Assembly: GCA_964564845.1 (NCBI GenBank)
Contig: CAZMCN010000070.1
Coordinates: 1 to 11,347, forward strand
Direction: 5' to 3'
DNA from: CAYXPG01 sp964564845
GTDB taxonomy: Bacteria > Planctomycetota > Phycisphaerae > Sedimentisphaerales > Anaerobacaceae
DNA: 11,347 nucleotides
Numbering within the stretch: position 1 is the first letter of the stretch; each line of letters begins with the position of its first letter. Below, one piece after another: positions 5,860-11,347 of the stretch. The notes below the pieces were generated by a model, which saw nothing but the letters and a program-made list of their open reading frames with translations, was not told the origin of the DNA and searched no databases. A program made the position numbers and the translations under genes.

Positions 5860-7649
5860 CTTTTTGCCTGGTCAAGTATGAGATTCTTAACTTTTCGGCT
5901 GGGCAGATTAAGTGCCCCATAAGCAGAAGCGGCGGCACTTCGTAACTGCGGGTCGGTCTGCTGTGAACTAACAAGTGAATAAACCGCGTCAATCTTTTCT
6001 TCATCAAGTAAAGAGGCATTAAGTTTTGCCGAGACAGCCAGAGAATTAAAAGCGGCTACCCGAACATCCATAGGGTTTGTTTCATCAAGAGCCATATCAG
6101 CTATCGCCCGTTGTGCATTTACATTATTCTGTCGGGCCAGAATTTTGCCGGCGAGCATTTGGATTTGCGGACGATTGTCCATTGTTGCGCTTATAAGGGT
6201 GTTTTGAGCGGCCGACAGGTCAATAACAGGATTTCGAGTTTCTGCTAATTCAAGCATAACTTCACCCGCCCGCAGGGCATAACTGTCTGCTATCTCGGCA
6301 GTCCACTTTTCCGGGCTTTCAGCAGCATCCTTTGGACTTTGCCCGAGGGCCTCTGCAAGGTTTTTAACAACAAGTGAACGTTCGGCAAACATTTCTTTAG
6401 GGCCGGCTGCTGCTATTGCTATCGCTGCACTACACCTTACTGCCCTATCATTAAAGGACAGGGCCTGCGCAAGCGGCTGTTCGATGCCGAGCTGAAAGAG
6501 CAGCGATTTTTCACCTGCGGTGGTTGCCAGGGCCTCGATAGCGCCGAGGGCAACATAAGCATTTCTGTCTTTAATGGCCCGTACAAGCGCCTGATGGAGG
6601 TATTCGGGACCAGCGGTAGTGGCATAAACAAGGGCATCAGCGTGACCAGCACCAAAGTAATTAGGCATACTTACACCAGTGTGCTCAGCCTTAAAATAGG
6701 CGGCAAGCCAAAGGCCAATGGCTTGGCCGAATCCGGAGTCGGCCTTCAGGGCCCACTCGCAGCAGCGCATAGCCATAAGCTCATTAAAATAACTCTTGTC
6801 AACCTTTTCGCGAATCAATCGGCTACCACCCGTGTCCCAAAACCAAATATTGGCAAAATCGGCATCTTCGGCCGGTGCCAGAGATTCAGCGTGGTAGTAA
6901 TAACTTTCAGCAAGTCGGAAGAACAACTCTGCGGCAGAGAGCCTTACGGCGGCAGGGTCAATCTGCCGGATACTTTTTTCGGCCAGCCGACGAAGGTCCG
7001 CCGAATCGTCATTTTCGATAACATATTTTAGATATGCTAATGATTGGGAGTGCCCGATTTGGCCGAGTGCTTTTATTATCTCAGCCTTTATCGCTACATT
7101 TTTTGTCTGCATAGCGGCAGCAAGAGGCCTGATTGCATCTGTTCCGATTTGTGGAAGTGCCCATATAATATTCGGCAATTCCTGTTTGCGGGCATCGTCA
7201 GCCATCGCATCGAGCATATACATTATGGCATATTCACCGGCGTTTTGGAGCCGCTTGACCGCTGTGTGCCGGGCGCGAACCGTACTACTGAGCCTTCTTA
7301 CTTCCGTTGTAATAATCCTGGGGTCAGTCCGGCGGACAAATCTTCCCTGCTCGATTATACCAAGAATTTTTCGGCTAACCCCGACCAGTTCAGCATCAGG
7401 CGCAGTTTCAATAACCCTTAATAAAATCGCATAAGCTCTTGGGTTATCTTCACTTAGAACAAGCAATTCAACGGGGTCGGGACTGGCAGACAAAATGGCC
7501 TGAGCATAACCCCTGGCTAAATCGAGTCGGCCAATCTTGGTGTAATGCAAATAGTCGTTCCAGTCATCCTCAACGGTACGAGCAAAACCAACATTTATCG
7601 TAAAAAGAACAAATGCTAAAATCGCCGCAATATTTTTTCTATTAAACAT
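5856..7649 (-). CDS. Exported HEAT-repeat protein, function unknown
   Basis: From ATG 7649 the product is 597 aa. It begins with a signal peptide (charged FNRKN, hydrophobic core 8-22, probable cleavage after GFA at about 23), so it is probably exported. The body is alpha-helical repeats. A first HEAT-like block (about 135-250) includes GTDAIRPLAAAMQ and IIKALGQIGHSQSLAYLK. A second (about 350-440) includes AYVALGAIEALATTAG, and a third (about 480-590) ends in LRSAAASAYGALNLPSR. Such folds are protein-binding scaffolds; no catalytic motif is visible. The TTG at 7652 is possible, but ATG at 7649 has GGAG (7661-7658) at 8 nt. The stop overlaps the CvpA stop tail-to-tail by 4 nt, with no terminator between. 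Confidence 0.85.
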   Translation of the reverse strand: MFNRKNIAAILAFVLFTINVGFARTVEDDWNDYLHYTKIGRLDLARGYAQAILSASPDPVELLVLSEDNPRAYAILLRVIETAPDAELVGVSRKILGIIEQGRFVRRTDPRIITTEVRRLSSTVRARHTAVKRLQNAGEYAIMYMLDAMADDARKQELPNIIWALPQIGTDAIRPLAAAMQTKNVAIKAEIIKALGQIGHSQSLAYLKYVIENDDSADLRRLAEKSIRQIDPAAVRLSAAELFFRLAESYYYHAESLAPAEDADFANIWFWDTGGSRLIREKVDKSYFNELMAMRCCEWALKADSGFGQAIGLWLAAYFKAEHTGVSMPNYFGAGHADALVYATTAGPEYLHQALVRAIKDRNAYVALGAIEALATTAGEKSLLFQLGIEQPLAQALSFNDRAVRCSAAIAIAAAGPKEMFAERSLVVKNLAEALGQSPKDAAESPEKWTAEIADSYALRAGEVMLELAETRNPVIDLSAAQNTLISATMDNRPQIQMLAGKILARQNNVNAQRAIADMALDETNPMDVRVAAFNSLAVSAKLNASLLDEEKIDAVYSLVSSQQTDPQLRSAAASAYGALNLPSRKVKNLILDQAKS

Positions 7650-7823
7650 CAAAATTTCTCCAAAAGATTCGTTTGATTGCCAAAAATGCCAGTATAATTG
7701 TTAAATTACATAAATTTGACTTTGATAAGCCCTTCCCTAAAATGCCTACAATCCCTTAATTGACATTTTTTTACAAAAATCGGTTTCCATTAGTCTTAAC
7801 AAATAGTCGTCCTTTAAAACCTT

Positions 7824-7852
7824 ATCCTACAGAAAAATACCCTTTCTGTCAA
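7824..7852 (-). promoter_or_regulatory. Promoter of the HEAT gene with operator-like dyad
   Basis: The minus strand has a consensus -35 TTGACA (7852-7847), a 17-nt spacer and -10 TAGGAT (7829-7824). A perfect 7-bp inverted repeat, ACAGAAA and TTTCTGT separated by 7 nt (7829-7849), fills the spacer and touches both hexamers. That is where a repressor or spacer-bending activator would bind. The predicted start site near 7817 gives a leader of about 168 nt. Confidence 0.55.
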
Positions 7853-7853
7853 T

Positions 7854-7877
7854 AAAAAACCATCCTGCAGGTTTGGT
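7854..7877 (-). terminator. Candidate terminator downstream of the radical SAM gene
   Basis: On the minus strand ACCAAACC, a TGCA loop and GGATGGT form an imperfect stem (4 bp, a mismatch and bulge, 2 bp) followed directly by a run of six T. It lies about 118 nt after the radical SAM stop and ends just before the -35 of the HEAT promoter. The stem is weak, so confidence is limited. Confidence 0.35.
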
Positions 7878-7964
7878 AAAAATGGGGTGTTTGAGTAAAT
7901 TATGATTATATTTGAAGCTTTTTTCCACAACATTAATGGATGGAGAATAATTATAGGACGTACA

Positions 7965-7988
7965 GGTTCAAGCAATTAATTCTGAACC
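7965..7988 (-). repeat. Inverted repeat after the radical SAM stop codon
   Basis: GGTTCA (7965-7970) and TGAACC (7983-7988) form a perfect 6-bp stem around a 12-nt AT-rich loop, starting 7 nt beyond the stop codon of the radical SAM gene. There is no T tract, so it may act as a 3'-end stabiliser rather than a terminator. Confidence 0.35.
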
Positions 7989-7994
7989 AGAATA

Positions 7995-9137
7995 TTATAT
8001 AAAACGTGGTGTTTTGGTTGCACCGGCGAGTTCACTACTGGCAGCAATTTGCATAAATCTGGGCATCGTATAATCGAAAAAGCGTTTATAACCTTCACAC
8101 AAATAACTTTCGACTTTGCCAGCATTCTTACCACCAAAAGGAATCCTGTCTTTCTGACAGCCGCCTCGACATACATCAAGGTATCTGCAAAGAAGGCATT
8201 TGTCGCAAAGGTTCTGTTTTGCTCTGTCAAACTGACGCTTTATGCTGCTGCCGGCAAGCCTTTCTATTGGAGTTTCAAATATATTGCCAAGTCTAAATGC
8301 AGGCCGAACAAAAAAATCACAACAGAAAGCGTCACCCGTATGCTCGATAACAATATAACCGCTACATCGTTTGCTGTACGTACAAATCGTGCTGGTGCCT
8401 GTAACACAATAAGAGATAATCGAATCAAAATCACGAATACTCAAATTCTGCGGGCCGTAATCGCACCAGCGGTCAAAAAGTCTGCACATAAACTCACTAT
8501 ACTGTTGCGGCGTAATTGAAAAATCTGCGATTTCACCCGTGGGGGGGTCGAGTTCCACGCAGGGAATAAACTGCATATACCTTACACTGTTTTCAATAAG
8601 AAAATCGAATACTTTATCCGGATACTCGGCATTTTTTCCGTTCAACAGTGTAAGCGTGTTAAACTCCACTTCATATTTTTTACACTTTTCAATGGCCTTC
8701 ATTACTTTATCAAAGGTGCCTGCGCCGGAATGGTCGAGGCGATAATAATCGTGCAGCTCCCTGGGGCCGTCGATACTGATTCCAACCAGAAACCTGTAGT
8801 CGTGTAAAAAGCGACACCACTTATCATCCAGCAAAATTGCGTTGGTCTGCAGCGAATTACTTATGTTTTGTCCGGAACTGCCGTATTTTTTCTGCAAATC
8901 AACGACCTTTTTGTAAAACTCCAGCCCCATCAGAGTAGGTTCACCCCCCTGCCAGGCAAAACCGGAGAGCTCAAAGTCCAGTTTCAGATAATCCTTTACA
9001 AGTTTTTCAAGCACTTCATCGCTCATTCGCTGTCTGCCGCGGCCGACCCGGGCAGTTCTTTGCTTGTAGAAACAGTATTTACAATCGAGATTGCAATCTG
9101 AGCCGGACGGCTTTATTAGAAGAGTAAATGGTATCAT
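7995..9137 (-). CDS. Radical SAM/SPASM enzyme, anaerobic sulfatase-maturating type
   Basis: Probable anaerobic sulfatase-maturating enzyme (anSME), which oxidises an active-site Cys or Ser of sulfatases to formylglycine with S-adenosylmethionine. The 380-aa length fits. The radical SAM cluster motif is C15-x3-C19-x2-C22, followed by WQGGEPT (62-68, SAM binding) and SIDGP (121-125). The C-terminal SPASM domain has C252, C258, C273, C314, C317, C323, C327 and C347, the spacing expected for two auxiliary Fe4S4 clusters. The CDF triplet (C273-D274) places an Asp where anSME has its catalytic base. No sulfatase gene is in the window, so substrates must lie elsewhere, as is common in sulfatase-rich planctomycetes. 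cca is 34 nt upstream, so cotranscription is likely. A maturase for another peptide substrate is possible. Confidence 0.87.
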   Translation of the reverse strand: MIPFTLLIKPSGSDCNLDCKYCFYKQRTARVGRGRQRMSDEVLEKLVKDYLKLDFELSGFAWQGGEPTLMGLEFYKKVVDLQKKYGSSGQNISNSLQTNAILLDDKWCRFLHDYRFLVGISIDGPRELHDYYRLDHSGAGTFDKVMKAIEKCKKYEVEFNTLTLLNGKNAEYPDKVFDFLIENSVRYMQFIPCVELDPPTGEIADFSITPQQYSEFMCRLFDRWCDYGPQNLSIRDFDSIISYCVTGTSTICTYSKRCSGYIVIEHTGDAFCCDFFVRPAFRLGNIFETPIERLAGSSIKRQFDRAKQNLCDKCLLCRYLDVCRGGCQKDRIPFGGKNAGKVESYLCEGYKRFFDYTMPRFMQIAASSELAGATKTPRFI

Positions 9138-9171
9138 TCACTTTATGTCCTGATGTACAGAATATTAATCG

Positions 9172-10398
9172 TTACTTTTCAATCTTATGCTTTTGCAGCC
9201 ATTTTTGCACCCACAGCCGGGCCTGTTTTTTTGTTTGCACCTGCCCTTCCAATTGGGCAATGTACATCTCCTGCGCCAACTGCCCCAGCGTGGGCCCCGG
9301 TACAGCGCCTAATCTAATCAGGTTATAGCCATTTAGCAATGGTTTCGGGCGCAGGTCGATATCACCAAGGGCTTTTATTCTTTTTCTCAGTTTTATCAAG
9401 GGTGTAATGCCCTTCCTGCCAACGATTGTGGCCTTTTGAATCGCTCTTTGCAGTTCATACAGGTTCCAAAAATATGGTTCGGCAACAATCATTCTCAACT
9501 GGGCCAATGACATTTTATCATTCAACAATTTACCCCTATTGCTCAACAGGAATTTTATATGCCTGTTTTGATTTCTACTAAGCTTTAAGACTGTGGATTT
9601 TTTAAGTGCAAAGTCGGTCTCGCATCCCGCAAAAAGGCCGGCTAATGCCAGAGGAAAATCAACTTTTTTTCGCAGTTTGCCCAATACTCTAACAGCCAAT
9701 TCAATCTGTTCGGCGCCAAGGTCAGGAAAAATCGCATCAGCCAATCCACTTTCAACCAGCAGCGAAATCCCCGCAGGGCGTTTTGGATTGACAAGGATTG
9801 CTTCCAGCTCCATTGCAATACGTTCACCACTTATTTTAGTGATATTCGTTGCACCGCTGCAAATTGCTGAGAAGGTTTTTGTCTCAATGGCAAAGCCAAG
9901 CTGAGTTGAAAAGCGCACCGCCCGCAGCATCCTGAGATAATCTTCGCCAAAGCGTTCTTTCGGATTGCCAACAGTTCGTATCACCTTTTTTTTGAGGTCG
10001 GCGGCGCCATTGAAATAATCAATTACCTCTTTTTTCAAAGGGTCGTAGAACATCGCGTTGACAGTAAAATCTCTTCTCGCGGCATCTTCGGCGGCGCTTG
10101 TGAACCTGACAGTAGTTGGGTGCCTCCCGTCGGCATAGCCGGTCTCTGTTCTGAACGTGGCGACTTCAACCTGTCTGCCTTCGAGCAAAACTATCACCAC
10201 GCCGAATTTCGCTCCGACTTTCAATGTGCGCCTGAACAATTTTATTACCTCTTTGGGCTGGGCATCAGTTGCGACATCGTAATCCTTGGCTGGCCGGCGC
10301 AGGAGCATATCGCGCACACAGCCCCCCGCCAGCAGTGCCTCAAAGCCGTTTCGGCGCAGGCGCCTGATTATTTTTACAGCTATTTCTCTATTTGTCAT
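9172..10398 (-). CDS. cca: CCA tRNA nucleotidyltransferase / poly(A) polymerase family (class II)
   Basis: Class II nucleotidyltransferase that adds or repairs the tRNA 3' CCA end; the closely similar bacterial poly(A) polymerase is the main alternative. The 408-aa product shows the active-site GGCVRD (25-30), catalytic DYD (39-41), RRDFTVNA (108-115) and ERFGEDYLRMLRAVRF (148-163), followed by the ISGERIAMELE helix. A C-terminal helical region ends in a family-typical PLLNGYNLIRLG stretch. No HD phosphohydrolase motif is seen. The ATG at 10398 has no Shine-Dalgarno: a heptamer repeat array begins only 5 nt upstream, so initiation may depend on that structure or on coupling to rsmD, 89 nt upstream. 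The radical SAM gene follows after 34 nt. Confidence 0.88.
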   Translation of the reverse strand: MTNREIAVKIIRRLRRNGFEALLAGGCVRDMLLRRPAKDYDVATDAQPKEVIKLFRRTLKVGAKFGVVIVLLEGRQVEVATFRTETGYADGRHPTTVRFTSAAEDAARRDFTVNAMFYDPLKKEVIDYFNGAADLKKKVIRTVGNPKERFGEDYLRMLRAVRFSTQLGFAIETKTFSAICSGATNITKISGERIAMELEAILVNPKRPAGISLLVESGLADAIFPDLGAEQIELAVRVLGKLRKKVDFPLALAGLFAGCETDFALKKSTVLKLSRNQNRHIKFLLSNRGKLLNDKMSLAQLRMIVAEPYFWNLYELQRAIQKATIVGRKGITPLIKLRKRIKALGDIDLRPKPLLNGYNLIRLGAVPGPTLGQLAQEMYIAQLEGQVQTKKQARLWVQKWLQKHKIEK

Positions 10399-10403
10399 CG
10401 TTA

Positions 10404-10513
10404 GCTGAAAGCTTAAAACTGAAAGTGTAAAATCATAGCTTAAAATTCAAAACGGAGCTTTTAAGTTTTTAGCTTTGGTTTTTAGTTTTACGCTTTAAGT
10501 TTTGCACTTTTTT
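10404..10513. repeat. Inverted heptamer array between rsmD and cca
   Basis: Left arm: four consecutive 7-nt units ending in GAAA or TAAA (10404-10431, for example GCTGAAA, GCTTAAA, ACTGAAA), followed after a 6-nt slip by two more (10438-10451). Right arm: eight units rich in TTTT (10458-10513, for example TTTTTAG, TTTTACG, CTTTAAG). The arms are imperfect reverse complements (10404-10431 against about 10486-10513), so the transcript can form a long hairpin. The right arm overlaps the end of rsmD and encodes its last residues. Confidence 0.75.
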
Positions 10514-11138
10514 GTTTCATAAATATAGTTACAGCCATCGTTCCCCACCGCCGCTGTTCCATTATTGCTAATCGGCCGTATCGCTGCAGCAATTCGGTGC
10601 GTTTATGAGTTCTGACCACAACAATTCCGCCAGCGACCAACTGCCCATTCAACAAATCCAGCAGCCTACTCAAAGGCGACCCTGCTTTTGCCTTCATCGT
10701 AGTCGAGTATGGCGGGTCAACAAATACCAGGTCATACTTTCGATGGACTTTCGATTTACGATTTACGATTTTCGATTTCAATTCGTCAATCGTCAATCGG
10801 CAATCGACAATCACTGGGGCACCAACCTTGAAGGCATCGGCTCTTATAACTTTCGATTTGCCGGCAAAGCCGCTCTTTTCTATATTTCTCTCTAAAATCG
10901 CAATAACCTTCGCCTCTTTCTCAACAAAAGTAACAAACGCTGCCGCCCTGCTTAAAGATTCCAGGCCTAAAGAGCCGACACCGCCGAACAAGTCGGCCAC
11001 GATTTTGCCGCCGGGCAGGTCATATTTGTCGAGAATGCTAAAAAGCGATTCTTTTACTCTGTCCGTAATCGGCCGGGACAGAACGCCCCTCGGACTTAAC
11101 AGCTTCATTCCTCGTTTTGAGCCGGCTATGATTCTCAT
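10488..11138 (-). CDS. rsmD: 16S rRNA (guanine(966)-N(2))-methyltransferase with in-frame repeat insertion
   Basis: Methylates G966 of 16S rRNA in the 30S subunit, using S-adenosylmethionine. The 216-aa product shows the family N-terminus RIIAGSKRG, RPITDRVKESLFSIL (22-36), the SAM-binding loop DLFGGVGSLGLE (49-60) and catalytic DPPY (141-144). Between the DAF motif (101-103) and the DPPY strand there are about 20 more residues than usual: 109-129 are encoded by exactly nine 7-nt repeat units (10752-10814). The last residues (about 208-216, KQKSAKLKA) are encoded by the second array. The ATG at 11138 has AAGGAG at 7 nt. It is the first gene of the rsmD-cca-radical SAM unit. The frame is intact and motifs flank the insert, so the protein is probably made, though activity is unproven. 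Confidence 0.92.
   Translation of the reverse strand: MRIIAGSKRGMKLLSPRGVLSRPITDRVKESLFSILDKYDLPGGKIVADLFGGVGSLGLESLSRAAAFVTFVEKEAKVIAILERNIEKSGFAGKSKVIRADAFKVGAPVIVDCRLTIDELKSKIVNRKSKVHRKYDLVFVDPPYSTTMKAKAGSPLSRLLDLLNGQLVAGGIVVVRTHKRTELLQRYGRLAIMEQRRWGTMAVTIFMKQKSAKLKA
10752..10814. repeat. Nine-unit palindromic heptamer array inside rsmD
   Basis: On the plus strand there are four CGATTTN units (10752-10779), a central AATTCGT (10780-10786) and four CAATCNN units (10787-10814), all in perfect 7-nt register. The arms pair as CGATT with AATCG, so the transcript can fold. Total length 63 nt is divisible by 3 and adds 21 codons (residues 109-129 of RsmD) with no stop codon. Confidence 0.88.
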
Positions 11139-11140
11139 CC

Positions 11141-11185
11141 TTCGACTCCTTCCAGTCGCTCAGGATGACCCTGAGCGAAGTCGAA
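11141..11185. repeat. Palindromic dispersed repeat upstream of rsmD
   Basis: On the plus strand TTCGACT (11141-11147) and TCGCTCAGG (11156-11164) pair with CCTGAGCGA (11170-11178) and AGTCGAA (11179-11185). The loop is ATGAC, and an 8-nt bulge (11148-11155) lies on one side only. This matches a type of intergenic palindrome often seen in many bacterial genomes (the CCTGAGCGAAGTCGAA type). A shorter perfect dyad, ACTCC-tac-GGAGT, lies at 11191-11203. Confidence 0.75.
11146..11151 (-). promoter_or_regulatory. rsmD ribosome binding site within the palindrome
   Basis: AAGGAG on the minus strand lies 7 nt before the rsmD ATG and supports that start. It falls in the bulge and outer stem of the palindrome at 11141-11185, so the repeat supplies, and may partly mask, the ribosome binding site. 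Confidence 0.6.
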
Positions 11186-11237
11186 TGGGTACTCCTACGG
11201 AGTCCTCCACGGGATGCTCCACAACGGCATTGCGGAC

Positions 11238-11243
11238 AGTATA
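11238..11243 (-). promoter_or_regulatory. Possible -10 element for the rsmD operon
   Basis: TATACT on the minus strand lies about 100 nt upstream of the rsmD start. No good -35 is found at 16-18 nt (TCGCTT at 17), so this is a weak candidate. A start near 11231 would place the palindrome in the 5' leader. Confidence 0.3.
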
Positions 11244-11279
11244 CAATACAGAGTTGTTTCAAGCGAGAAATTTTACCCG

Positions 11280-11323
11280 AACACCCCATTGGTGTTTTAT
11301 GTCATTTTCGCAACGAAAAATGA
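11280..11323. repeat. Two adjacent hairpins at the right edge
   Basis: AACACC (11280-11285) pairs with GGTGTT (11291-11296), loop CCATT, followed by TTAT on the plus strand. TCATTTTCG (11302-11310) pairs with CGAAAAATGA (11314-11323) with one bulged A and loop CAA. They may belong to the end of a gene beyond the window. No gene is seen in 11139-11347. Confidence 0.4.
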
Positions 11324-11347
11324 AAATCAAAGCAAAAGATTCTGCAT

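Larger units (their letters stand above)
7650..7994. other. 345-nt intergenic region upstream of the HEAT gene
   Basis: This AT-rich gap contains, in minus-strand order, an inverted repeat just after the radical SAM stop (7965-7988), a candidate terminator (7854-7877), and a promoter (7824-7852) with an internal dyad. A leader of about 170 nt then runs to the HEAT start. I found no convincing RNA gene or protein-coding gene. Confidence 0.6.

Noticed and set aside
5816..6019. 67-aa minus-strand ORF across the CvpA/HEAT junction
   Set aside because: It is an out-of-frame shadow of the HEAT gene and the end of the CvpA gene, with no independent evidence.
7902..7979. 25-aa plus-strand ORF in the intergenic region
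   Set aside because: It is very short, lacks a proper Shine-Dalgarno and overlaps the inverted repeat after the radical SAM gene; nothing supports it as coding.
10404..10814. CRISPR array
   Set aside because: The repeats are contiguous 7-nt units with no unique spacers and no cas genes nearby, and they form inverted arms.
11038..11289. 83-aa minus-strand ORF over the rsmD start
   Set aside because: It overlaps the start of rsmD in another frame and translates the palindromic repeat; rsmD has the family motifs and a good ribosome binding site.

Overview
The window reads as a chromosomal segment of a moderate-GC bacterium with core and accessory genes. A planctomycete of the Phycisphaerae/Sedimentisphaerales type is my best guess. 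The hints are an M48 protease with a zinc-ribbon tail, an FHA / membrane GspE-like ATPase / CvpA cluster, an anaerobic sulfatase-maturase-type radical SAM enzyme, and many short intergenic repeats. This placement is inference, as no rRNA or tRNA gene is present.

Layout. 1-183 holds repeats only. 214-2431 (minus) is a two-gene unit, ribF then an HtpX-like M48 peptidase, with a possibly leaderless promoter at the ribF start. 2432-2959 is a 528-base gap with a nested hairpin, a doubtful small minus-strand ORF whose Shine-Dalgarno lies in that hairpin, and a strong plus-strand promoter. 2960-5859 (plus) is a compact operon: FHA protein, GspE-like ATPase with an N-terminal membrane anchor, and CvpA-like membrane protein. 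It meets a convergent exported HEAT-repeat protein (5856-7649, minus) with overlapping stop codons. 7650-7994 carries that gene's promoter, with a dyad filling the -35/-10 spacer, and a candidate terminator for the next gene. 7995-11138 (minus) runs rsmD, cca, radical SAM in transcription order. 11139-11347 holds a palindromic repeat supplying the rsmD ribosome binding site, a candidate promoter and two hairpins.

Functions. ribF (FMN/FAD synthesis), cca (tRNA 3' end) and rsmD (16S rRNA methylation) are housekeeping. The M48 peptidase suggests membrane protein quality control. The FHA-ATPase-CvpA operon looks like a membrane-associated phosphopeptide-reading/ATPase module whose role cannot be named from sequence. 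The radical SAM enzyme should activate sulfatases encoded elsewhere.

The most striking signal is a set of 7-nucleotide-period arrays. One lies at 1-150. One fills the rsmD-cca gap and encodes the last residues of RsmD. A third, exactly nine heptamers (63 nt = 21 codons), sits in frame inside rsmD just before the catalytic DPPY motif. The last two are built as inverted arms. They look like proliferating palindromic heptamer elements able to enter coding sequence without breaking it.
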